Positions 45,687 through 54,467 of a stretch of 64,000 nt of DNA are shown in pieces. The DNA comes from Tannerellaceae bacterium (GTDB lineage: Bacteria > Bacteroidota > Bacteroidia > Bacteroidales > Tannerellaceae): the NCBI GenBank assembly GCA_031255855.1, contig JAIRRS010000101.1, positions 62,001 to 126,000 of the forward strand. Reading direction: 5' to 3'. A model generated the notes under the pieces. That model worked only from the letters and a program-made list of their open reading frames with translations. It did no database searches and was not told where the DNA came from. Position 1 is the first letter of the stretch; every line of letters begins with the position of its first letter. The translations under genes were made by a program, and so were the position numbers.

Positions 45687-45932
45687 ATGAACATTTACAT
45701 TGGTAACCTGAACTACCGGGTTAGAGAATCAGAATTACAACAAATTCTGGAAGAGTATGGAACAGTTGATTCCGTAAAGTTAATCATTGATCGTGATACA
45801 AACAGATCAAAAGGGTTTGCATTTGCCGAACTTCCAAATGACGCAGAAGCAAAAAACGCAATCGAAGAACTAAACGGTGCCGAATATGAAGGCCGCCAAA
45901 TGGTTGTTAAAGAAGCAATTCCAAGACGTTAA
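45687..45932 (+). CDS. RRM-domain RNA-binding protein
   Basis: 81 aa, a single RNA recognition motif: RNP2 is IYIGNL at residues 3-8 and RNP1 is KGFAFAEL at about 42-49, with DRDTNRSKG between. Such small proteins are common in Bacteroidota, where they may replace Hfq/CspA-like RNA chaperones. The 230-bp upstream region is very T-rich and contains a near-consensus box CTTTG at about 45533, which would give a leader of about 140 nt. A terminator follows. Confidence 0.93.
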   Translation: MNIYIGNLNYRVRESELQQILEEYGTVDSVKLIIDRDTNRSKGFAFAELPNDAEAKNAIEELNGAEYEGRQMVVKEAIPRR

Positions 45933-45963
45933 GTTTAAAGAATAGTAGATTAATTAACCAGAT

Positions 45964-46008
45964 AAGCGGGGAAATAGAGTACACATCTGTTTCCTCGTTT
46001 TTATTTTT
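45964..46008 (+). terminator. Terminator after the RRM gene
   Basis: A 15-bp stem with three G-U pairs (AAGCGGGGAAATAGA with TCTGTTTCCTCGTTT) and a 7-nt loop, followed by TTATTTTT. Confidence 0.75.
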
Positions 46009-46056
46009 CAATCAATTTTTTTACGTTTATACAGTTTATTTACAAATATAATAGCC

Positions 46057-47286
46057 ATGCAATACAAGTTGTTTTATGTTTCAATGGTTTTCGTTTGCCT
46101 GTCTTTCTTCATATTACCTGAAACATCCGCCCAAATCAATGATCGAGTATTTAAAACTTCACACAGGATCGACTCTGAAAAAAAAGGAGAACTACGCATA
46201 AACTTTGATAATATTAACTTCTTCAAAAATAACGAATATGACAGTGATTTTCTGAAGGGATATACTTTGCCCGGCTTTTGGACACAATTTAAGCTGACAT
46301 ATCAACCATTGGAAATTGTGAAAATAGAAGCAGGCGTTCATCTGCTTCGCTTCTGGGGAGCAAGAAAATATCCTAATTTTGCTTATCAGGATATATCAAC
46401 ATGGAAGGGAGACCAGTTTCAGAAAGGATTTCATGCTTTACCTTATCTGATGGCACAGGTTAAGTTGTCAAAACATTTCAGTATGGTTTTTGGCAATATT
46501 TATGGTGGAGCGAACCATAATCTGATAGAGCCTCTGTATAATCCTGAACTGAACCTGATAGCTGATCCGGAAACCGGTTTACAACTATGGTATCATTCTA
46601 AAGTATTGGATGCGGATGCCTGGATTAATTGGGAGAGTTTTATTTTTAATCTGGATACGCACCAAGAAGCATTCACGACCGGACTGTCATCCCGAATTAA
46701 ATATAATAAAAAAGATGCGACAGTGCATTTTTACACCCCTTTTCAAATACTGATCCAGCACAGAGGAGGGGAAATTGATACACTGACCACATCTTCTGTC
46801 CAAACATTTATGAACGGCGCATTTGGTATTGGCGTTTTATGGAACATAAATAAAGGCAAGCTTAAGAATGTCAATATGGAGGTTGATGCCGCAGATTACT
46901 ATCAACAATCAGGTGAGCTATGGCCATCGGATAACGGTTCTGGCATATACGCAAGAGTATCCGCCAATATTGCTGATTTCAAGGTGAAAACTTCTTACTG
47001 GTGGTGTAACGATTTTATTTCGATGCTTGGCAATCCTTTTTATGGATCCGTATCAACTTCGAAAGATTACGTTACTTTTAAAAATCCGCAGATACTTCAT
47101 GTTGGCGTTGAGTATTCACGAACTCTTGGTAAAAATTGTTCTTTGGGCATAGACCTTGATATATATCAACATTTGTCTACAACCATTAATACCCTTGAAG
47201 GTGCTTTTTCTAAAAAACCATCTACCAGCTTTTCCGCAGGAGCTTATTTGCGTTTGAATACCTCATTGCTGATCAAAGAGTTGTGA
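46057..47286 (+). CDS. Predicted outer-membrane beta-barrel protein
   Basis: 409 aa. Signal peptide MQYKLFYVSMVFVCLSFFILPETSAQ. The remainder alternates polar and aromatic residues in amphipathic strands (FWTQFKLTYQPLEIVKIEAGVHLLRFWG, and PQILHVGVEYSRTLGKNCSLGIDLDIYQHLS, AGAYLRLNTSLLIKEL) and ends as an outer-membrane strand would, though the final residue is Leu rather than Phe. No family recognised. Single gene between a terminator and the convergent regulator group. Confidence 0.6.
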   Translation: MQYKLFYVSMVFVCLSFFILPETSAQINDRVFKTSHRIDSEKKGELRINFDNINFFKNNEYDSDFLKGYTLPGFWTQFKLTYQPLEIVKIEAGVHLLRFWGARKYPNFAYQDISTWKGDQFQKGFHALPYLMAQVKLSKHFSMVFGNIYGGANHNLIEPLYNPELNLIADPETGLQLWYHSKVLDADAWINWESFIFNLDTHQEAFTTGLSSRIKYNKKDATVHFYTPFQILIQHRGGEIDTLTTSSVQTFMNGAFGIGVLWNINKGKLKNVNMEVDAADYYQQSGELWPSDNGSGIYARVSANIADFKVKTSYWWCNDFISMLGNPFYGSVSTSKDYVTFKNPQILHVGVEYSRTLGKNCSLGIDLDIYQHLSTTINTLEGAFSKKPSTSFSAGAYLRLNTSLLIKEL

Positions 47287-47485
47287 TATTTTCTTTGATA
47301 AAAATCACATTTAGAAAGTTTTTTTCTAACCTTGTAGAAAAGGGATACTTTACACAAAATTGGATAATACACCAATGTACTGTATTTGACAGACCGCAAT
47401 AGAATACCCTTAGCACTCTCCAGTCCGAAGCAGGTAATCATCACAATCTGCATAATATTGAATGGTACTTGTGGTATGGCAATCT
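47287..47485. other. 199-bp gap with no recognised gene
   Basis: Between two convergent genes. On the minus strand one frame stays open (IPQVPFNIMQIVMITCFGLESAKGI...) but has no family resemblance I can name and overlaps the neighbouring regulator out of frame. Possibly the remains of a degraded gene. Confidence 0.3.
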
Positions 47486-47797
47486 TTACAACCAGGTTTT
47501 CGAACCGCCCCCTTTTTCTCCAATATAGCTTCTCAGTGCCTCTACATATTTCTCGAAAGCATTGATACCTTTTTGTGTAATTTTGCAAATCGTACGCGGC
47601 ATCTTACCTTTGAATGTTTTTTTTACTTTGATATATCCGGCTTTTTCCAGTTTGTCAATCTGTACGCTAAGATTTCCTGAAGTCGCTTTTATTTCTTCTT
47701 TCAGATATACAAAATCGGCTTCTTCGACCGAAATCAGAATAGACATAATGCCCAATCTGAGTTCCGAATGCAACAAAGGATCTAGTTCTTTAAACAT
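47486..47797 (-). CDS. Winged-helix transcriptional regulator
   Basis: 103 aa. FKELDPLLHSELRLGIMSIL, then YLKEEIKATSGNLSVQIDKLEKAGYIKVKKTFKGKMPRT and KITQKGINAFEKYVEAL form a MarR/ArsR-like winged helix of the type often labelled HTH_34, probably a dimeric repressor. It overlaps the upstream membrane protein by 8 bp, so the two are cotranscribed and translationally coupled. The pairing suggests it regulates that membrane protein or senses through it. Confidence 0.85.
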   Translation of the reverse strand: MFKELDPLLHSELRLGIMSILISVEEADFVYLKEEIKATSGNLSVQIDKLEKAGYIKVKKTFKGKMPRTICKITQKGINAFEKYVEALRSYIGEKGGGSKTWL

Positions 47798-48377
47798 GAT
47801 TTTGGGCTCTTTGATTCAAAATATATCCGGGAATTATCATCATGATAATGAAAATTGCCGCGAATATCAGCATTTTTGCATCGTAATTCGGAACCAGATA
47901 TTGTACCGCCCCCAAAAGCATTCCTACAATTCCTCCGAACAACATGGGTTTGAATTCTGCGATCAATCCGGTCAATACTGTTCCCATTCCCATAATCAGA
48001 ATAATAATAAACAAAATCGGCAAGTGCCACATAACATTCAATATTGACAAACAAGAAAGAGTGAATCCGGTAATGCCCAGCACAAGCCAAATAGAACGAA
48101 TAACTTTGTCTACATAGGTTCGAATGCCTCTGGATTGTTTTTTTCGTAATAACATGCCAATACAGCCGAACACCGGAATCAAAAACCAAAGAAAATTCCA
48201 ATACGAATTGTACGTTGTTCGTACGATGAGCCATACGATAATGGTGGTAATTACCGTAGCAGAACCCCAAATCAGCATCGGAGTGCCAGCGCCCTTTTCC
48301 ATTTTGCGTTGCGTATTCTGAATCATTCGGGAAATAAGTTCTAAACTTTCTTTCTCGGTAAATTTTTGTTCTTCCAT
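47790..48377 (-). CDS. Six-helix membrane protein of unknown function
   Basis: 195 aa. A cytosolic N-terminus (EEQKFTEKESLELISRMIQNTQRKMEKGAG) precedes about six hydrophobic segments (TPMLIWGSATVITTIIVWLI, WFLIPVFGCIGMLL, SIWLVLGITGFTLSCLSIL, PILFIIILIMGMGTVLTGLI, FGGIVGMLLGAVQYL, LIFAAIFIIMMIIPGYIL). No enzyme motif. The amphipathic start resembles other Bacteroidales membrane proteins encoded in front of small winged-helix regulators. Likely a membrane partner of the regulator; function unknown. Confidence 0.75.
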   Translation of the reverse strand: MEEQKFTEKESLELISRMIQNTQRKMEKGAGTPMLIWGSATVITTIIVWLIVRTTYNSYWNFLWFLIPVFGCIGMLLRKKQSRGIRTYVDKVIRSIWLVLGITGFTLSCLSILNVMWHLPILFIIILIMGMGTVLTGLIAEFKPMLFGGIVGMLLGAVQYLVPNYDAKMLIFAAIFIIMMIIPGYILNQRAQNHV

Positions 48378-48440
48378 TTTCTTTTTTAATTGAGTGTAAA
48401 AATAGTGTTTATTTGTAATGTTTTGATGCGATAATAATTG

Positions 48441-50831
48441 CTATTTCGCTTCCGACGATTTTTCAAGACGGCTTTTTCCTTCGTTCAAAGCACTTTCGAT
48501 TTTTCGGTCTTTGAATGATTTTCCTGCTTTAAAATTGTATTGGATACTGAACCGAACAAAGCGAGAATTAGAAGCTTCGTAACCATCCGAATTTATCCGA
48601 AAACGTTCTGTGTCGGAAAAATATGAGCTTTTACTATTGAACATATTATTGATTCCCAACGAAGCTGTCAGTCGTTTGTCGAACAATTGTTTTTTGAGAG
48701 AAGCATGAAACAGTTGCCGCGGATTAATACCTGAATTAGCCGAATACAAACGGCTCGTTCCACTGTATGACACTTCCAAATAGAAATCCTTAAGTAAAGT
48801 AAAATTGGCTATCGCATTGGCAAAATACAAATAATGTGACATGTTTTTCGCATTTTCCGTACCGCGAATATCTTGTTTTACTCCAACCAGATTTGTATTC
48901 AGATTGCACCATTCAGTCAATTTCAACGGAAAACTCAAAGCCACAAAATAATGATTTTCCATATGATGATTTTCCGGCGTTATATAAGTTACACGTTGAT
49001 TAATCGGATCGGTTCTGTTGACTTCGCGAATCAAATCACGATGCAAATTTCCTCCAACAGATAAAACATAGCGATAGTTGTAAACGGCGGTCAAGCTGAA
49101 ACGGTTGATATAGGTCGAATGCAAATTTGGATTGCCAATCATATAAGAATATTCGGAATACTGAATCCGGTTGGGATTCAAATACCAAAAGTTCGGGCGT
49201 TGTATGCTTCGTGAATATTGTCCAATCAGCATAAACAATCGCATCGCGTCGAACGAATAGGTCAGATTGGCACTCGGAAACAAATCTAAATAATGTTGAA
49301 GAACATCGTTTCCGCGCCCTTGCGTTTGCGTATATTCTCCACGTAAACCCGCCGAAAGACTCCATTGGTTGATGTTTGTTCCGAATGTGCCGTAAATGGC
49401 GCCGATATTTTCTGTGTAATCTAAAGCGAAATTATATTCTTGCAAAGGTTTCCAAGCCGTTTGATACAGACTTTCGTAAAATACCTCGTCGGACATATTA
49501 TTTCGCGTATATTTGGCTCCTACTGAGAATTTTGTTTTGTTTCGAAACTGTTTGTTGAACACAATATCGGACGAAAAAATCCGATAATCCGAAGTGGAAT
49601 TATTTCGATAAATGGAGTCGGTTGACCCGTTTTCCCATTCAAACACGGAATGATAATCGTTATTGCCCCTGACATCTTTGTTTGTATAATCTGCAATCCA
49701 TTTGAACGTCGAACCGATTGTGTCTATTTTATGAACATAGTTGAACGTAGCTGAGAAATGCTGGTCTGTTTCTTTCTGTCGATAGTCGCTTGTACTGTTT
49801 ACGGTAATATTATTTTCACGAACCGTCGTTTCGGCATACGAAGGTGTTTGATAATTGTAGAACGAATATTCGATTTCCGCGCCGAAACTACTGTGGCTAT
49901 TCAGGTCAAAAATAGCTCCGATTCTACCTGTTGCCAAGCGAGGTTTTCCGTTAAGATGCGATTCCGAACGAAAATACGAATCATCCGGATTATCATAGAA
50001 ATCCCGCGTAGCAATCAGTTCGTTTTTGCTTTTAACTGTCAGATAATTTGTCACGAAAGCATTGAGTGTCCATTTTTCCACGTTTGCATTCACCGTAGCC
50101 GAAGGTCGATACGCTTCGATGTGCTTTCCATGCGAAGTTAGCAACAATACATTCCCGGAAACACCATTTTCAAGTTGTTTGCGCAATACGATTTTAATCA
50201 CGCCACCACGCGAATCGGCGCTGTATTCGGCGCCTGCTTGCGGAATAACCTCCACTTGGGCGATATCTGATGATTGAAAATTGCGAAGATAAGCCGCCAG
50301 TTCTTTTGGGGAAAGTTTTAATTCCCGCTCATTGATAAATACATTTGTTCCACCAGTCCCGTTAATAAAGATTCCATTAGCATCTACCCAGACCCCGGGC
50401 GCAAGTTGCAGCACTTCTGTCGCATCTTTGTTCAGCATCATCGGTGTATCGGCAACCCGCATGATAAAACGGTCTGCATATCTCGTTATCAACGAAGAAG
50501 TAACCATCGCTTCGTTTAATCCGAATACCGATTCTTCTAATTCGAAAACGCCCAATTCCGTTTTTTGCGGTAAAATTTCGATTGTTTGCTCCCAAGGTTT
50601 GTAAGCAATATTTTGTATCTTCATTATATATTCGCCTTCGGCAACCGACAAGTTGAAGCGTCCCAACGTATCGGTTACCGCAACAGCCACCTGTTTGTTA
50701 TCCTTCAACAACACTATAGTTGCAAATTCAACAGCTCTTCCTCCTACTCCAAAGACATTCCCAGTCCACTCTTGTGCTGAAATTACTCCAGAAAAATAAA
50801 CCAGCATTAAACCAATGATATATGTCCGCAT
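48441..50831 (-). CDS. TonB-dependent receptor-like outer-membrane protein
   Basis: 796 aa from the ATG at 50831; nine further codons upstream lie before the signal peptide MRTYIIGLMLVYFSGVISAQ. Carboxypeptidase-like regulatory domain (WTGNVFGVGGRAVEFATIVL... GRFNLSV) then a plug-like region (LNKDATEVLQLAPGVWVDANGIFINGTGGTNVFINERELKLSPKELAAYLRNF, cut here only to show SPKEL and YLR) and a long barrel of the outer-membrane beta-barrel family (PF14905 type). It lacks the SusC marks and is not a SusC. DUF2141 lies 29 bp upstream, the known partner arrangement. Substrate unknown; a metal or peptide is possible. Confidence 0.85.
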   Translation of the reverse strand: MRTYIIGLMLVYFSGVISAQEWTGNVFGVGGRAVEFATIVLLKDNKQVAVAVTDTLGRFNLSVAEGEYIMKIQNIAYKPWEQTIEILPQKTELGVFELEESVFGLNEAMVTSSLITRYADRFIMRVADTPMMLNKDATEVLQLAPGVWVDANGIFINGTGGTNVFINERELKLSPKELAAYLRNFQSSDIAQVEVIPQAGAEYSADSRGGVIKIVLRKQLENGVSGNVLLLTSHGKHIEAYRPSATVNANVEKWTLNAFVTNYLTVKSKNELIATRDFYDNPDDSYFRSESHLNGKPRLATGRIGAIFDLNSHSSFGAEIEYSFYNYQTPSYAETTVRENNITVNSTSDYRQKETDQHFSATFNYVHKIDTIGSTFKWIADYTNKDVRGNNDYHSVFEWENGSTDSIYRNNSTSDYRIFSSDIVFNKQFRNKTKFSVGAKYTRNNMSDEVFYESLYQTAWKPLQEYNFALDYTENIGAIYGTFGTNINQWSLSAGLRGEYTQTQGRGNDVLQHYLDLFPSANLTYSFDAMRLFMLIGQYSRSIQRPNFWYLNPNRIQYSEYSYMIGNPNLHSTYINRFSLTAVYNYRYVLSVGGNLHRDLIREVNRTDPINQRVTYITPENHHMENHYFVALSFPLKLTEWCNLNTNLVGVKQDIRGTENAKNMSHYLYFANAIANFTLLKDFYLEVSYSGTSRLYSANSGINPRQLFHASLKKQLFDKRLTASLGINNMFNSKSSYFSDTERFRINSDGYEASNSRFVRFSIQYNFKAGKSFKDRKIESALNEGKSRLEKSSEAK

Positions 50832-50860
50832 AAAATTGTGTTCATTTTCAATTTTCAACT

Positions 50861-51271
50861 CTACAACCCCATCATTTCCTTCACATTGATGAGTTTTGCA
50901 GTCACTTTGTTTTCACCTGCTTCTATCGTTAGTTTTTCTTTTGAATAGCACGGTTCGATTGGTATTTGTTTTTCATCTTGATCCAATTTACAATTCCCGT
51001 TCAAGTCTTGGAAAATGTACAGGTTTACTTTTCCGACCGGCACATTTTTTGATACACAAACTATATTTTCAGTATCCGCTACCTCCATCATCTCTGAAAT
51101 CATTTCCTGCGGATTTTCCAAACTACAGACAGCAATCATCATTTTTCCCTTTGCTTCTTTTATTCCTTTAATAAGGATTGTCAATTCAGATGTTTCTTGT
51201 GCCATACATTTCATTCCTAAAGAGAAAATCAGTAATGTAATAACTGTTGCAAAAATTCTTAGTGTTTTCAT
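50861..51271 (-). CDS. DUF2141 family secreted protein
   Basis: 136 aa. Signal peptide MKTLRIFATVITLLIFSLGMKCMAQ. ELTILIKGIKEAKGKMMIAVCS, PVGKVNLYIFQDLNGNCKLDQDE and GIPIEPCYS-type strands make the DUF2141 pattern, a small transthyretin-like beta domain whose DLNGNCKLD loop could bind calcium. First gene of a minus-strand operon with the receptor downstream, suggesting a periplasmic or surface accessory role in uptake. Promoter at 51323. Confidence 0.85.
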   Translation of the reverse strand: MKTLRIFATVITLLIFSLGMKCMAQETSELTILIKGIKEAKGKMMIAVCSLENPQEMISEMMEVADTENIVCVSKNVPVGKVNLYIFQDLNGNCKLDQDEKQIPIEPCYSKEKLTIEAGENKVTAKLINVKEMMGL

Positions 51272-51322
51272 TTTTTTATTTTTTAGTTTATAAGATTGCC
51301 TCTTCTCAAATTATCCATGCGA

Positions 51323-51354
51323 CAAATATAAATAAGTTTATTATATAAACCAAA
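51323..51354 (-). promoter_or_regulatory. Promoter of the DUF2141-receptor operon
   Basis: TATATTTG (51323-51330) with TTTG (51351-51354) 20 bp upstream on the minus strand. Leader of about 45 nt to 51271. The rest of 51355-51600 holds nothing I recognise. Confidence 0.6.
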
Positions 51355-51611
51355 CAATTTAATGAACAACTTTGCTAGTGGCACGAATATATACAACAAT
51401 AAACTAGTGTACAATAAGTTAAGAATATTGAACGGGTGATTCTAAAACTGTATATTCCCCATACTTTTACCACCTCTTTTGCATTCTTCCGTGATGCGAT
51501 TCGACAAGCAAGACCAAAACTTTGGGAGTCTATTTTAATGCGCTTTCTTAGTAAATGACAATACAGAAACGTTTTATGGATAATATTTTTTCAAAAAAAA
51601 CAAAATTCTGC

Positions 51612-51641
51612 TTGCTGTTTATAATACTATCTATATATTTG
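51612..51641 (+). promoter_or_regulatory. trp operon promoter
   Basis: TTG (51612-51614) and TATATTTG (51634-51641) with Bacteroidota spacing. Transcription would start near 51648, just ahead of the leader peptide. Confidence 0.65.
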
Positions 51642-51664
51642 TCACTGAAATAACTGAAAAAACA

Positions 51665-51751
51665 ATGAATTCTATTTTAGTAAATACATATTGGTGGCGC
51701 TTCTTACTACTTCACAAAGTCGTAAGGAAGACAGTCTCGTGTATATACTAG
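51665..51751 (+). CDS. trpL: Trp leader peptide with tandem Trp codons
   Basis: 28 codons, MNSILVNTYWWRFLLL... ending SCIY, with two adjacent TGG codons at 51692-51697 preceded by a tyrosine codon. It lies between the promoter and a strong terminator (51774) in front of trpB. This is the layout of ribosome-mediated attenuation: stalling at the Trp codons when charged tRNA-Trp is scarce would favour an antiterminator. Bacteroidota have a described conserved RNA upstream of trp genes with such a leader (Bacteroid-trp), and this is probably a member. Confidence 0.75.
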   Translation: MNSILVNTYWWRFLLLHKVVRKTVSCIY

Positions 51752-51773
51752 AATTACATAAGCATAAAATGGG

Positions 51774-51810
51774 AAGAGGCCTGTCGCACTTGCGACAGGC
51801 CTCTTTTTTT
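51774..51810 (+). terminator. trp attenuator terminator
   Basis: A perfect 14-bp GC-rich stem (AAGAGGCCTGTCGC with its complement), loop ACTT, and a T run of seven. Located 16 bp before trpB. GACAG at 51730-51734 could pair with CTGTC (51781-51785) in the 5' arm as part of an antiterminator; that pairing is inference. Confidence 0.9.
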
Positions 51811-51825
51811 ATAATAATTTAAAGT

Positions 51826-53004
51826 ATGAAAACGTATCAAGTAAACAAAAATGGCTATTATGGTGAATTTGGGGGAGCATACATCCCCGAAATACTTCAC
51901 CAATGTGTAGAGGATTTAAAAAAAGCTTATCTGGAAGTATTGGAAAGCGACAGCTTTCACAAGGAGTATATCCGATTACTTCGCGATTATGTAGGACGCC
52001 CTTCCCCTCTTTACCTGACCGGAAGATTGAGTAAAAAGTATGGTTGCAAAATTTATTTGAAAAGGGAAGATTTAAACCATACAGGAGCGCATAAAATCAA
52101 CAATACCATTGGGCAGATACTTTTAGCCCGCCGTATGGGAAAGACAAGGATCATCGCCGAAACAGGCGCCGGCCAGCATGGTGTCGCAACAGCAACTGTT
52201 TGCGCCTTAATGGGTATGAAATGTATCGTGTACATGGGCAAAACGGATGTAGAACGTCAACAACCCAATGTTAAAAAGATGCAAATGCTGGGAGCAACGG
52301 TTATCCCAGTAACATCGGGCAACATGACATTGAAAGATGCCACCAATGAGGCCATACGCGACTGGTGTTGTCATCCATCGGATACGTTTTATATTATCGG
52401 TTCAACCGTAGGCCCCCATCCTTATCCTGACATGGTAGCACGGCTACAATCGGTTATCAGCGAAGAAATAAAAAAGCAATTAATGGAGAAAGAAGGGCGG
52501 GATTATCCTGATTATCTGGTAGCGTGCGTCGGCGGAGGAAGTAATGCAGCAGGCACAATATATCATTATATGGATGACGAAAGAGTAAAAATCGTACTGG
52601 CTGAAGCCGGGGGCAAAGGAATCTATTCGGGGATGAGCGCCGCCACAATCCAGCTAGGAAAGAAAGGTATCCTTCACGGAGCGTATACCTTGGTTATGCA
52701 GGACGAAGACGGACAAATAGAAGAGCCCTATTCCATATCGGCAGGATTGGATTATCCGGGTATCGGCCCGATGCATGCCAACCTGTCAACCACCCAAAGG
52801 GCAACGATTCTCGCTATCAATGACGATGAAGCTTTAGCGGCCGCTTTTGAATTAACAAAAATGGAAGGTATCATACCTGCGTTGGAAAGCGCCCATGCGC
52901 TAGGAGCATTAAACAAACTACATTTCAAATCCGAAGACATAATCGTCTTAACCCTTTCAGGACGTGGTGACAAAGATATGGAAACGTATTTAAATAACGA
53001 TTAA
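51826..53004 (+). CDS. trpB: Tryptophan synthase beta chain
   Basis: 392 aa. Joins indole and serine using pyridoxal phosphate. The PLP lysine is K90 in NHTGAHKINNT, the glutamate motif is ETGAGQHGVAT, and the phosphate loop is CVGGGSNAAG. Standard TrpB1 length and start (YYGEFGGAYIPE). First structural gene of the operon, directly after the attenuator. trpA, its partner, is the last gene. Confidence 0.98.
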   Translation: MKTYQVNKNGYYGEFGGAYIPEILHQCVEDLKKAYLEVLESDSFHKEYIRLLRDYVGRPSPLYLTGRLSKKYGCKIYLKREDLNHTGAHKINNTIGQILLARRMGKTRIIAETGAGQHGVATATVCALMGMKCIVYMGKTDVERQQPNVKKMQMLGATVIPVTSGNMTLKDATNEAIRDWCCHPSDTFYIIGSTVGPHPYPDMVARLQSVISEEIKKQLMEKEGRDYPDYLVACVGGGSNAAGTIYHYMDDERVKIVLAEAGGKGIYSGMSAATIQLGKKGILHGAYTLVMQDEDGQIEEPYSISAGLDYPGIGPMHANLSTTQRATILAINDDEALAAAFELTKMEGIIPALESAHALGALNKLHFKSEDIIVLTLSGRGDKDMETYLNND

Positions 53005-53064
53005 TTCAGCTACAATAAACCTCTTATAATAATAATCAACCATTTATAATTAATCATCAAGACA

Positions 53065-54465
53065 GTGAATTACACATTTAAAACAATAAGTAAAAAGGTT
53101 CTGGGCGATCTGCATACGCCGGTTAGTATCTATTTGAAGGTAAGGGATATTTATCCTGAATCCGTTTTGTTGGAAAGTTCGGATTTCCACGGAAACGAGA
53201 ATAGCCATTCATATATTGCTCTTTGTCCCCTTGCCAGTATCGGTGTTAATAATAGAGAGTATACGATGACCTTTCCACATTCCACTTCCCAGCCACTTAA
53301 AGGGATGGTTAGCGGAGTACAGGAGGCTTTAAATTCTTTCCTCTCCCATTTTCATGTTGAAGGCCCTTACAAGGAAGTTTGCGGATTATATGGTTATACG
53401 GCATTTGATGCGGTGCGCTATTTCGAAGATATACCTGTAATGGAAGCTCACCATAAAATAAATGACGCTCCTGATATGCTTTATATTTTATATAGGTATA
53501 TACTGGTGTTCGACCATTTCAACAATGAACTCACATTGGTGGAATTGCTTCAGGAAAATGAAGAAAGCCGGTTGCAGGAAATAGAAACCATCATTGAAAA
53601 CCGCAACTTTGCATCTTATAATTTTCAAACAGTTGGCGATGAAACATCGCCTATAACAGATGAAGAATATAAAGCAATGGTTCGCCAGGGCGTCAAGCAT
53701 TGCCTGCGGGGAGACGTGTTTCAGATTGTATTGAGCCGAAGGTTTGAACAAACCTTTAAAGGAGATGATTTTAAGGTGTACCGCGCGTTAAGAAGCATTA
53801 ATCCGTCGCCTTATTTGTTTTATTTTGATTTCGGAGGGTTCCGTATTTTCGGTTCATCACCCGAAACTCATTGTAAAATAACCAATGGGCATGCCAGTAT
53901 CGACCCGATTGCCGGAACAGCCTTTCGCTCAGGCAATATCGTCTTAGACAAACAACGGACAGAAAATCTTCTGACCGACCCGAAAGAAAACGCAGAACAT
54001 GTCATGCTGGTAGATTTGGCGCGCAACGACCTGAGCCGTAATGCCTATCATGTCAAAGTGGATTTCTATAAAGAGGTACAATATTACAGCCATGTTATCC
54101 ATTTGGTTTCAAGAGTCAGCGGTGAGATAAATCATGAAAGCAATCCTGTTAAAACGTATATAGACACATTCCCTGCCGGCACACTGAGCGGAGCGCCCAA
54201 AGTTCGTGCTATGCAACTGATTACAGCCATCGAAAAACACAATCGTGGAGCGTATGGAGGTTGCATCGGCTTTATCGGTCTCAACGGCGATTTAAACCAG
54301 GCTATCACGATCCGCACATTTGTCAGCCGCGGGAATATATTGTGTTATCAAGCCGGAGCAGGTATCGTTGCCAAAAGCAATGACGAACGTGAGTTACAGG
54401 AAGTGAACAATAAATTAGGTGCGCTTAAAAAGGCTATTGATTTAGCTGAAAAACTTAAAAATTAG
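53065..54465 (+). CDS. trpE: Anthranilate synthase component I
   Basis: 466 aa. Converts chorismate to anthranilate with ammonia from TrpG. GTG start at 53065; no better ATG in frame. LLESSDFHGNENSHSYIAL near residue 34 matches the LLES feedback (tryptophan-binding) motif. The chorismate-binding domain is intact: FQIVLSRRFEQTF, PSPYLFYFDFGGFRIFGSSPET, IDPIAGTAFR, HVMLVDLARNDLSR, and FPAGTLSGAPKVRAMQLI. trpG starts 2 bp after the stop. Confidence 0.97.
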   Translation: MNYTFKTISKKVLGDLHTPVSIYLKVRDIYPESVLLESSDFHGNENSHSYIALCPLASIGVNNREYTMTFPHSTSQPLKGMVSGVQEALNSFLSHFHVEGPYKEVCGLYGYTAFDAVRYFEDIPVMEAHHKINDAPDMLYILYRYILVFDHFNNELTLVELLQENEESRLQEIETIIENRNFASYNFQTVGDETSPITDEEYKAMVRQGVKHCLRGDVFQIVLSRRFEQTFKGDDFKVYRALRSINPSPYLFYFDFGGFRIFGSSPETHCKITNGHASIDPIAGTAFRSGNIVLDKQRTENLLTDPKENAEHVMLVDLARNDLSRNAYHVKVDFYKEVQYYSHVIHLVSRVSGEINHESNPVKTYIDTFPAGTLSGAPKVRAMQLITAIEKHNRGAYGGCIGFIGLNGDLNQAITIRTFVSRGNILCYQAGAGIVAKSNDERELQEVNNKLGALKKAIDLAEKLKN

Positions 54466-54467
54466 TC

